Assembly (NCBI RefSeq): GCF_954871325.1
Contig: NC_088777.1
Coordinates: 38,975,366 to 39,039,365, forward strand
From: Gordionus sp. m RMFG-2023
Lineage: Eukaryota > Nematomorpha > Gordioida > Chordodea > Parachordodidae
Reading direction: 5' to 3'
DNA length: 64,000 nucleotides
Below the pieces are notes generated by a model, which was given only the letters and a program-made list of their open reading frames with translations, did no database searches and was not told the origin of the DNA. The position numbers and the translations under genes are program-made. Positions 8,937-19,810 of this stretch are shown one piece after another; within the stretch, counting starts at the first letter, position 1; each line of letters begins with the position of its first letter.

Positions 8937-11900
8937 TAACTTTTATTAAATTCTAAAACTGTATTGGCTACCACACCACTTTATTTGTGGTACAATAATT
9001 TAGAAGATTAACACATAGTTTTTACCATTGTTTTCTTTTTCTTTTTCGTTGTTTTTCCCTTTTACTTTTTTCTTTTTTTATGTGTTTTCTTTTCTACAAG
9101 TTTTTTGAGACAAAACATAATAATTATCTATACTCAAAATAAATTTGGAAGAAGAAAAGAATAAATTTTGGAAACAAAAATAATAATGATTTATTTTGTT
9201 TCCTTTTTTTATATCTATTACAAATAAATATAAATTGATTAATAATATAATTAATTTAAAAACATGTGACATAAACAATTTTTATAATTACTCTTTTTTA
9301 TTTCTTTTATAAATAATAATGATTGCGCAAGATAATCAAAACAATATTCACCACCAAAATTAAATGAATTTACAATTAAACACAAAAAACGACCCACATT
9401 ATAACATATACAATGCATTTATTTTATATTTTGAAGATTCAACCTGAAAAACCTTTCCATTATTAGAAGGATAAGTGAACATATAAACATATAATTTATC
9501 AAAACATATTGATTCTAGAATCTTTCAATGGATAATATATCAAACTATTCCCAAAATTAGATAGCTAATCATTACAGCTTATATAAAATATAATTATACT
9601 TTTGATTCTTCGGTTATGCTATTTAACTTAAAATGTCTTCAGAATTTTACAGGATAAATATTTGGTAAAATAATTTTTAAAATGGTTCAGGATAAAGCGA
9701 AGTTATCTATATCATATTTTTTTCTAATATATTTAAAGATATTGATAATAAAATAAACGAAAACTATTTTGTTTGAACTTCTCGTGGCTATGTGATGGTC
9801 CTAAACAGTACAATAAGTTAGTTTAAAGATTAGTGTAAGATTTATTTTTTTTAGCTAATGTAAAAGAAGGTTTTGTTTATATTTGTGAACACTATTTATT
9901 TTATAAAAATCTAACAACACATGATAAATCTATAATATATTTAGTAATTTTTAAAGGGATTAGAACTATCCGGGATGATCATGGGATTTAAAAATATCCC
10001 TTCAAGATCTCAATTTTTAAGAATAAGGGTATACAGGATCATCACTTTTTGATCGTGATAATAGGGAATCATATTTTAAAACGGTTGTAAGCGCGTTTCA
10101 CCTTTTTTAATTTTAATGTGTGTTACTTTTAAAGTTGTCTTCTTTTAGCATTATGAGACTTATTATTTTTCATGCCTGATTTTATTTCGTCTTACGGGCC
10201 AAGTACTGCCTTCTATTTCTATTATAGGTTTTTGTATTATTTACTATTCCTTGTTCTTGTAGTCCAGCCACTCATTCCTAGTTAGTTTACTTGTGGTCGA
10301 TATATTGAAAACTTATATTTAATAGGATTACGATTGTTAGTATTGCAAAAAAGTAAAATTAAAATTATTAAAATTTTTGACGAAAGTTAGCATTGCTAAT
10401 CATATACCTATTTGATTAAACAATGATTTAGTTAGGTTTCAAACTCACTTTAACTTATAAACTTGATTTTATAACCTGTAAAATAAAATATTGTTGTCAC
10501 AGAGTTTGGAATGCCCTTCAAAATAAAAAATCTTCAAAGATATTGACCACTGAAGATTTTCTAACAAAGATTTTTTTTAGAATGCTCAATGAAGTTTTTT
10601 AATCAAATTTTATGTAAAATTCCAAATCTTTTATAAGTTATTCTTTTGTAATTTATAAGCATAAAAATCTTGCACGATGAAATCACGATTTTTTTGAAAA
10701 ATTATTTTTATCTTCTTAACTTTTCAATTTTTTAAGCTTAAAAATTTGGGTAAAAAAACATTAAAACTGTTGAAAAGTCTTAGAGCTAAGATTCATTGTA
10801 ATATATTAGCTTGGTTTTTCTAACTTTTCCCAAGAAGAGTATCGCGCTAACTTAGTTTATACGAACAAAAAGCCTTCTTGCAGAAGGGAGTCTGGGACCT
10901 AGTCTGAGCCCAATGTGATATAAAACAAAAGGATGCACTCCTTAATGTAAACCAAACGACCAGGGAAAAGACTGTCAAGACTTGCAAAAGGGATATGGCG
11001 ATTCTGGTTTACTATTGTATTTTTTCAGAGTGAACACTTTTTACACGTACTTATTTATATTCTAAATCTAAAAATATCAACACAAGCTTGTATTATCTCT
11101 CTTAGTTAACAATCCTTATAAAAACAATAAAAATGCCAGTTTTATTCTGAATTTATTACTATTGTAAGTTTAAACAATTATGAAAATAATATAATTTTGA
11201 ACAAATTTAAGTTAGTCTAAAATAAGCATATAATAGCAAATAATTTGAAAAAAATTGATAAACAATTGTTATGATATATTTTAATAATTTGAATAAGCAT
11301 TAATAAGTAATTAGGATATATATGAAATTTTTAACATAGATATAATATTTTATAAATTCCAATTTTCTACAAAATACCATAATTCTTCATTCCTTTAACC
11401 TATTATAAAATAAATATAATAATTTCAATTAACTCATTCATATATAAATGTTGAAGCGTTAACATTTCTTTATTAGAAGTAATATTTTATATAGGCGAAT
11501 AATTAAAACCTTCAATATTTTAACGAAATATTTAGTATTTTTTTTATCAGTATATTTTTTCCCCCTTTTTACCAGTATTAAATTGATATTTAGTCATAAA
11601 TAATAGAATATCTGTGTTAAATACAAAATTGATCGGTTAAAAAATAAAACTTAGATAATTAAAAAGATAATTTATTTAGTGAAAATAATCATTATGGTTT
11701 AAATTACACCTAAATTAAATATAAAGTGGTCCTTTGGTACTAACTTTACTTTTATGGGCATCCTGAGAGAATTTTTCCGGAGGACAACCTCCTGGCGAGG
11801 CTAAAATAAGGTTTATAAGTTAGAGAGATACGGGGTAAGTTTAATATATGTTAACTATAAATGCTAAGTAAACTGCAAATAGTGCACGTATAAATTATTT

Positions 11901-13568
11901 ATATACTCTATTAATTAATTTTTAATTCAATATATTCTTATAAAATAAATATAGTTTAAACTTTTAATCTTAAATTATATTAAAAATAATAAGAATAATA
12001 ATATATAATTTATAAAATTCAATCGCTATAATTTATTGATATTTAATATTTATATTTAAAATAAACTAATATCAACTAAGCCAACTTGACCATATTTTAA
12101 AATTCATATTATAACAATTATATTTTTATGATAAAAATTTAAATATTTAGATATAATTAGTAATTATCTCATCATTCCATCGTTCTATGCTAATTCCTGG
12201 AAAACAGAGCTTACAAAATGGCGCCCCGTATCCCTCCCTCCCCGCTCTACAAACTTTATATTTCGGAACAAATTCTTAATTAATTTTGGAAAAGGTTATA
12301 TGAATAATTAGCTTTTTGATATATATACATTTTATATCTATTTGTATTTATATTTATTCGGGATATCATGTTAGATTGGCTATTGAAGGAATTTATTGTA
12401 AAATATTCCCTCAGATTTATTAATTTTAATAATGAATTTATTTTATTATCAGCCTTAATAATATATTTATTTTACTAGTAATACAATTAAAATAAAGAAA
12501 AAAATAAGGTTTATTGACAAATCAATTAGAACACTGGAAAAAATATATCCTGGCAAATCTATATATTTGCTAAAAAATTAATACTGAACCCTAATATACT
12601 TACAGTGTTTACGTGACTGGGGGGGGGGGGTTTGAAGACAAATGCTTTCATTATTGAAGGAGGCTCCCAGAAGGACATGGAATAAAAAATATTTTTAGGT
12701 TGAGGGGGGGGGGCGTAAATTCAGGCATATTGTCTCCAAATTTTCTTCTTTCAATATAGACGCTGAAAACATATTATCATTTTACTTATGAAATTAATAT
12801 ATTAATAACTTTGTTATTTTACTGAGAAAATATTTTTAAAAATATAACTCGATATATATAAGGAAATTTTAACTATTTAAATTCTACATCTGTTAAATAA
12901 ACCGAAAAGAATAAATATGTATATCGAAATTCAATTGAGGAAAAAGAGACGTTATTGATTTTTGTTTCACAATTTAAATATCGATATTTAAAGCACAACC
13001 TAAGGCGCCTTTGTAGTTTTTATTTTGTTTATAACTGGTTTCTGTTTAATAACTTGAAAACTATTGATCAAATTATTAAGACTCCTTTTAAAAAGACTAG
13101 TAAATTTAATCTTCTAGAATCTTGCAATTTCAACAGATAATGGCCTAAGTCCTAATGGTCTGGCCACTATCCTTTGGGTCATGGGTAAAAAAAATTTTGG
13201 GGAATTATACATGCGTCTCATCTTTCCCCACTAATTGAATAGTAACCTGCTTACTCTAGGAGAAAACCTCGGCAATTTTATATTCTCGTCAATTGCAACT
13301 TCTACCAACGGACAGTTTGTTCCTATCAACTTCCAATTTTTAAATTTAGCTCAAAAAATTAAATTGCACTGAACCTAAGGAATTCTTATTATTCTTATTC
13401 CTTAGGCAGAACATACAATTAAATTTTTTTTTTATAGGTATACAATTATGTTTTTTTTAAATTTATTTTTGTTAGTAATTTTTTTTATATATAGCTATAA
13501 TGTGATGCTTTTTAGTATTTATTTTTAAACACAAAGTTTTTCAGATTGTATCCTCTTTTAACGACATT
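8937..13568. other. Long AT-rich stretch without a supported gene
   Basis: Short ORFs (for example 9,078-9,278 minus and 12,955-13,140 plus) are low-complexity and unsupported. A less AT-rich patch lies at about 10,850-11,030. G tracts occur at about 12,620 and 12,705. AAACTGCAAATAG at about 11,870 resembles the short repeats at 42.39 kb in inverted form. Confidence 0.4.
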
Positions 13569-13814
13569 CTATATTTGGTAACTATATGCGCTCCGCTCAC
13601 ATGGTGTTGAATATCCTTGTATTGATAATGTCTCTCGCCATTTTAGATAAAACGGGAAAGGATATCCGTGTAGTTTCAACCATTCTAGTGGGCCTTTATT
13701 CGTGATTCTCGCTTCTTTCAAATATGTTTCAACTATAGATAATGACAAGACATTCTGTTTAAAAATTACGTCCATATTTGATTGTATTAATGGTTGTCTG
13801 ATTTCATACATCAT
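13569..13814 (-). pseudogene. hAT transposase C-terminal fragment (Ac/ZBED-like)
   Basis: The 81-residue ORF contains PLEWLKLHGYPFPFYLKW followed by RETLSIQGYSTPCERSAYS, which matches the conserved hAT dimerisation block P-L-x-W-W-K-x-(8)-F-P-x-L-(6)-Y-L-S-I-x-x-T-S-T-P-S-E-R-x-F-S. In full transposases this block is the last ~80 residues and drives oligomerisation. Here W-W has become W-L and the S-E-R-V-F-S motif C-E-R-S-A-Y-S, and no upstream catalytic region is visible, so it is a dead fragment. It belongs to a different hAT lineage from the relics at 3.3 and 25.4 kb. Confidence 0.75.
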
Positions 13815-14064
13815 ATTTTATTTTATAATCATCGAACATTTTCTTCAAATTATTTAAAATTATCCCCATTTAATGATGTATTTTTTATCTATTTATTAAA
13901 AAGCATGTTTTTAATTTTAGAATAAACATATACATTGACATTTAATTATTGTTAATATTATTAACATAAACTATAATAATATAAAATATAAGTCAAAGTA
14001 ATAATCTTTTTAAATATTTATAAACTTGAAATAGTGTTGTGTAATATTCATTAGTTAACCGTGG

Positions 14065-14339
14065 AATGATTGGTAAATCAGATATTTCTCCTTCCTTTAA
14101 TGATGGATAAATAGAAATTTGCCTATCTTATGAGTGAACCAAAAATTTATTTTTTTCTTGATGAGAGATGTCGTCAAAAAGTTATGCAATCTAAAATAAG
14201 GTATGCAAAACTCACATCTAGCAATATTTTACAAATAAAAAGGTAAAAATTTTAGGCTAAAAGTCAAATTTATGATTTCTCCATCATAAAATGAAGGAGA
14301 AATATCTGGTTCGCCCGTCATTCTTGACGGGATAGCTAG
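14065..14339 (+). mobile_element. Small non-autonomous element with Helitron-like 3' end
   Basis: An inverted pair TCAGATATTTCTCCTTC (14,078-) and GAAGGAGAAATATCTGG (ending 14,309) brackets about 230 bp. The right side continues into the perfect 7-bp-stem palindrome CCCGTCATTCTTGACGGG (14,314-14,331), then four bases and CTAG (14,336-14,339). A hairpin a few bases before CTRR is the 3' signature of Helitrons. The same palindrome ends the Helitron at 47.8 kb. A related arm sequence occurs at about 43,803. Confidence 0.55.
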
Positions 14340-14960
14340 TAGCTTATTATACTTTCTTCGTACATTGTAAAACAATTTTCGGAAGTAAATTTTTTATTAT
14401 GAATTATTTGAATAAAAACAGCAGTTAACAACATTTTTAGAAATATAAAATGTTTCTTCATTATTCCACTAGGAAATTTAAATAGGAATAATTTAAAATA
14501 ATTCTTACTAATAATATATGAATATTTTTCAATATTTATTAATACTATTAGAAATTATCTTAATCGAATAATTCGATCAAATAAAAAATTATTCGACGAA
14601 TAATACAATTTTTTCTTTATTTTGTCTCCCTTTAAAACTAAATATCAAACGAATATTTTTATTTTAAATATGTTCCTCTCTCCGCTAATAAGTGTTTGGC
14701 TTTAAAAAATAACCTTTCACTGGAAGTCAAACTTGCCGAAGCTGATAATTTTAATGGCTACTTTTCTTCGGAAGGGAAAGGAATTTTTTTGTTTCCTGTT
14801 TCCAAAACTTCAAAATATTTTATGTTATTTGTTTATGTCTGATGGATCTTTTTATTCATCTTCACAACTTTCACTAGTTGTAGATCATCGAATTTGAAAA
14901 CATTTAACATTTATAATGTTTGTAAATATGTCTACCTTTTCTGCATCGGTTGGCAAAAAA

Positions 14961-15459
14961 TGAGAAAAAACAGATACTTAATTTTATTTAATAATTTTAT
15001 TTTAAAATATATTTAAAACTGATAAGTACAATAATTTTCTAAGTTTATATAGTTTACAAAATCTATCAAGTAATTTATGTCGAATTATTGAGTTAATTTT
15101 ATAAAACGAGTCCGCGAGATTAAAGTTAATATAAAATAAAGAATAAAAAAAATCAATAATTTATTTAATAGATCGCGGTAAATTAATAGATCAATTACAT
15201 CACAACATTTCACCCCTTAAGAAACAAACTCCCCTCAAATTCTTCTTGTATGTGAATATTTTATGTTCAAAATATAATCTTGATATCGTGCGGGTAATGT
15301 TCTATTCCGGTTAGACCTCGTAATGTCAGCTGTACAATCTTTATCTTGTTGAGTAACATTTCTCTCCTTGTAAAATGTAATCGTTGGTAAAGTATTTGGG
15401 TCATGAATTAATACTTCGTCAGTGGTAAATCTTTTCTTAAGTTGGTCTAAGTGTTGCAT
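14961..15459 (-). mobile_element. Ty3/gypsy-like element, 3' end: integrase tail plus LTR
   Basis: Fossil. On the minus strand 15,459-15,235 encodes 74 residues with HLDQLKKRF and RSNRNRTLPARYQDYIL, the typical C-terminal tail of gypsy-type integrases (an H-x-x-x-L-K block, then a basic R-x-R-x-L-P-x-R-Y end). After it comes a purine tract and TGTTGTGATGTAATTG, taken as the start of the 3' LTR at 15,207. The LTR would end at about 14,961 (TTTTTTCTCA on the minus strand), some 247 bp. No other part of this copy is in the neighbourhood, so it is a fragment. Confidence 0.65.
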
Positions 15460-15464
15460 TTAGA

Positions 15465-16610
15465 GGTCGAAGATCTTTAGAAATAAAATAAAGCTGACTT
15501 TTCTCAAAAACTGCTTTTGATTTGTGGGACAATTGTTTCTTAAACATATTTTATGGTCTGATTAGAATAATTTTTTTATTTTCTAAGACACATGTATACC
15601 TTAATAATTAAAGAAAGAAAGAATTATTAAATATAATTGAATTATAATTACAAATAGCAGCAAGAAAAATTAAATTTTTCTTAGACTGATTTATAATTTA
15701 ATTTAAATATAATATAGCAATGAATGATTATTTATAGGTATTAAAGTTTCTTATTATAAAATAATACGGTTAAATTTAAAAGAATTTATAATAAAAATTT
15801 AATTTTAAAATCTAGACTACCTTAAATTTGCACATAATAAGAGAAAAAATTTTAAATTACAGGCTATTAAACTTTTTAAGTTTGCATGTTAAATGTTATA
15901 TACATATAAAATAATAATTATCTATTATTAAAGTCTTTGTCTTATTATTTATTTTAAATTACCTTATACTTTTTCACCCTATATATTTTTATTTCAATTT
16001 GTTGTATTTTTTAATTAAAATTTATAATAATATTTTCAAACATGAAAAACATATAAAAACTATATGACTGCTAAAAAGGCTATAAATACATAAGATAAAA
16101 ACGGCAGATAGGGAATCGATAAAAAATTGGAACGGTAATTTCTAAACCTATGTTCTGACGAAAGTTGAAATATACTTTAGGATCCCTAGTGAATTGGGTA
16201 ACTTTTCTATCTATCTTCTTCAAGAAAAATACCTCGTGACGAAGTTTTCCAAGAGTTGTTTCAACAACTGGAACTTATATAAATTTTTAACTTTGAATAT
16301 TTGTTTATTTTGTTAATTTCAGCCATCAAAAGAAAGTTTTCGTGGGATGTTAGATTCTAAAAATATTTCTATACAAGTGAAAAATTTAATTAAAAATATT
16401 CAAGACTCTTTCATATTTGTAGGTAAATAAAAGAATATTTAAACAAATAAGTTATTAAGGATTTTTAATGAATGACATCTAATTTAAGTGTAAATTATTA
16501 TTAATATATAGTAAAGATAAATGAAAATAAAATTTATTTATTTATTAACAAATTTGTACTGTTAGACAAGAGTTGAGAGACTTTGAAATATTTCTCATTC
16601 AATTTTTTTT
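15465..16610. other. Unassigned AT-rich DNA
   Basis: No supported gene or repeat recognised between the gypsy-like fragment and the LINE fragment. Confidence 0.4.
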
Positions 16611-17392
16611 TTCTCTTTAGCTTTCACCTTTTCTGGTGGTAAGCTCCTTCAACATCTCTCTCCACTTTATGTTATTCATACAATCTCTTTTATCTAATTT
16701 ATACTTCTTTATATTGACTCTAACTTTATGGCCCCATTGAAGTTTTGGCCTTCCTTCTTTACGTTTGCCCATCACTTCCAAACTCTCAACTTTATTTCCT
16801 AAGTAGTTCGTAGGCCTTCTCATTGCCCATACCACCTAGGTCTGTTTACCATTAACTTAGTCTTAATGGGCACTACCTTTAAACTACTTAGTATTCTTGT
16901 ACTGCGCACTTTATCCTTTCTTGTTACCCCAGCAATCATCCTCAGCATTCTCATCTCCATAGTTTGTAAACTTCTCTCCTCTGATTCTTTGGTTGGCCAT
17001 GTTTCCGAACTATATAGAATAGTTGGTTGTACTATGGAACTGTAAATTTTTCTCTTTAATTTGTGTGGGATTCTTTTGTCAAATAGCACTCCAGATAAAG
17101 ATCTCCACTTTAACCACCCTTGATTAATCTTACTCTTTATCTCTTTTTCTATTGTGCCGTTTGTTTGTATAGTGAGCCCCAATATTTGCAGCTTTCAATT
17201 GCCGATATCTGCCATTCATTTATATCAATACTCTCTGTTTCATCTTCTCCTATCACCATATACTCCGTCTTATCTCTATTTACTTTTAATCCGTGCGTTT
17301 CTAGGATATTTATCCAACTCACTAATCTTTCTTTCATTTCATCCTTAGATTCGGCAAGTATCACAATATCATCTGCAAATATCATATTTCAC
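16611..17392 (-). mobile_element. RTE-like LINE, 5'-truncated copy
   Basis: Minus-strand translation gives the C-terminal third of the same LINE as at 57.3-60.0 kb: ILAESKDEMKERLVSWINIL, then IKSKINQGWLKWRSLSGVLF, then LFDKRIPHKLKRKIYSSIVQ, and finally WREMLKELTTRKGES before the stop. The reading is split over three frames, so at least two frameshifts have accumulated. The 5' break is at about 17,392, just upstream of the FADDI box, typical of incomplete reverse transcription. The 3' end carries an A-rich tail on the minus strand (T run at about 16,600-16,612). Here the box reads A-D-D-I-V-I-L-A, intact where the long copy has lost two bases. Confidence 0.9.
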
Positions 17393-18674
17393 GCAATTTG
17401 AAATTTTATAATTTGACGGGGAAAAAATGTTGTTTATAAAATGTGGTAAGTTTTTAGTTTTCAAAAATTATCTGTTTTTCAAAAAGGGATAATTTATATT
17501 AGGAAATATATCTTATTGGGATATGAAATTCATAGGTATTCGGAATCTCAATTTTATATCTTTTATTGATGGCAATTTTTAAATTTGGAAAACCTAAATT
17601 TGGGGTATTAATCCTTTATATAAATGGATATAAATTAAGAGTGGTTCAAAAGTTTGCAAAATTGTCTGAACTTTACAGTTAGGGTACTCAAACGTTCTGG
17701 AATAAACGGTCAAATCAGATTTTTCAAATTTAAAAACCGCCTTCAGCAAATGATTCAGACTAAGAGATCATAAATTCCTGTAGATTCCATATCGCAATAC
17801 GACATATATATTAATTTATAATTTTAAAATTGCAATATTTTATTCATAAAAAAATTATATAAAATAATTTAAATTTCCGTTATTCATGGGAAATTTATGT
17901 TCACGTCCGGTAAAAATGTTTAGGAAGGCTAGCACGTCCTGCAGCGCCTAATAATGTAACATTTATTTACGCTTATGCCGTGGCCCAGAGACTTCCTTAA
18001 CCTTTACAATCTCAGGTGAGAAATTTTTTAAAATTATTTTCAAAATTACCATTTTTTAGCTAACATAAAAAAATTAAAATTTTGAGAAGGCTTTTCAAAT
18101 TTTTCAGGGGGCTCGAGCCCCACCCCCTAGTGACGCTACTGCCATGACCCACCGTGACTCATCGTGCCACGAGTAATTAGAGGTTGACAATATAGTTAGG
18201 TCGAAAGATAATCCTGTATTATTATTTAATTATAAATTATATAAATTATGATGATCCAATTTTTATATATGTGTAGAAAAGATAGTTTTAAACTTGAAAA
18301 TAAGTTATTTATCGCGTATCCAGGGGAGGGATGGGGGAAGCAATTATCTTAATAATTTTTTAATTTTAAAATAATCGATTTTCAACATAAAAAATATTAT
18401 AAGTAGAAAATATTTAGCTATCTTTTAAATTCAATATATTTGTTATTAAATATATATTATTGGTGCAAAATAATTTTATATTAAAGACTAATTCAATGTT
18501 CCCTGATTTGTGTTTCATCCTACCCTGACTTGCTCCACTCTTTTAGCGACTAAAACTCAATTATTAAAAAACTTGATAATTTTCAATTATTTTGATTTCA
18601 GCATTTGATTGGCATGGAAAACATAGCGCGATTATATTTTTCATTAAATAAATGGACTAGAATAAAGGTTTACA
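17393..18674. other. Unassigned, with one hAT-like end
   Basis: No gene. At about 18,107-18,141 a C-rich tract followed by CTAGTGACGCTACTGCC reads inward as CAGTAGCGTCACTAGGGGG, a hAT-MITE-type end. Its partner was not found. Confidence 0.45.
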
Positions 18675-19685
18675 ATGGTGGGTTTTGATCCATGGGCGGG
18701 CGGGCCAATAAATTTTAAGGGGACTGGCCAGCGGGTTAAAAGTAATTATTACATAATGGGACAGGAGGAGGGCAGTTTATTTTTTAAAGAAAGAAATTAA
18801 AATCTTTTCCATTTTTCTTATTTGGTATAATATAATTTTAAATATACATCCATGATTATACAATTTTTTTTAAATATTATATACAATGTTTTTGTCATCG
18901 TTTACCCATATCTACAAAATCTTTTTAAGATAAAATCTATTCTAATAAATATAATGTTATTCAATAAATAAAAATTTCTTAGAAATTAAATTTCATGTTA
19001 TTTATTTGGCAATATAATTGTATACATAATACAGTATATCTTTTATTGTATTTGTGACAGATCAAGGAGCTAATATAAAAAGACGTTGGAAGTGTAAATT
19101 TTTATAAAACTCATCTTGATTTTTGAGTTCTAAATAAAAAATATTTACATAAATATTTTATTTTTAAAATACTGAATATATTAGACTAAATTGTTCAGCT
19201 CATATGTTGAACCTAATTCTAAGCAATACATTTAAAATTTTATTTTGAAAAATACACTCCAGGTAAGCAATATTTTGTCAACTGCAAAATCGTTGATGAA
19301 TGACTAAATATTTTAAAAAAATGGAAATGAAACATCTAGGCAAAATCATAGAATAAAATATAGACATAAGATTAAAAATAAAGTATAAAATATTAGAAAG
19401 CATTTATATAATGTATGCTGGTTCTCTATGTTCTTACAGTGTTGTGACATGATTAATAAAATTGTCACTGTATTTTCTCAAATTACAAAATATTTTTAAA
19501 GGTATATATGAAACAATTTTTTTTATTAGATCGTTAAAAATTTAAAAAAAACGGCGAGCGGGTTAAAAAAATAAATAATGGGCGGGCGGCGGGTGGGTTT
19601 ATTTTTCAAAACCATATATGAGCGGTCGGGAGGGTTAAAAAAATATAAACCAAAGAGTGGGGCTTGATTAAAACCCACCTAGAGC
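18675..19685. mobile_element. Candidate non-autonomous DNA transposon with GGTGGGTTTT ends
   Basis: GGTGGGTTTTGATCCATGGG at about 18,679 is matched in inverse by CTTGATTAAAACCCACC ending at about 19,679. Just inside both ends lie GGGCGGGCGGG-type words alternating with AT-rich spacer. The interior is AT-rich and non-coding. No target-site duplication is evident. The last exon of the EGF-module gene (minus strand) runs into its right end. Confidence 0.45.
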
Positions 19686-19810
19686 AGCCTTCGAAAGAAT
19701 TTCAGAATCAAATTCTGGATATGTCACTATGTTAATATTTACTATTTCTTCTAAATTTCGGCATTTCCCTGATGTCATGTCACAAAAATCACCTTTTTCA
19801 CAATTACACA
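19668..19810 (-). CDS. Last visible EGF-like exon, runs into transposon end
   Basis: The acceptor ATCTAG is followed, after two phase bases, by CNCEKGDFCDMTSGKCRN, the N-terminal half of an EGF module without its last cysteines. The intron separating it from the previous exon is 56 bp, like the other tiny introns here, which supports it. The frame stays open for about 25 further residues into the GGTGGGTTTT terminal repeat and stops at 19,668-19,670. Either this is a transposon-derived C terminus or the true donor is lost. Confidence 0.5.

Noticed and set aside
9078-9278. 66-residue minus ORF
   Set aside because: Phe/Ile/Leu-rich low-complexity translation of an AT-rich stretch, no homology or context.
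17120-17401. Plus-strand ORFs opposite the LINE fragment
   Set aside because: Antisense shadows of the LINE coding sequence on the minus strand; the same holds for 59,237-59,533 and 57,998-58,291 on the minus strand.
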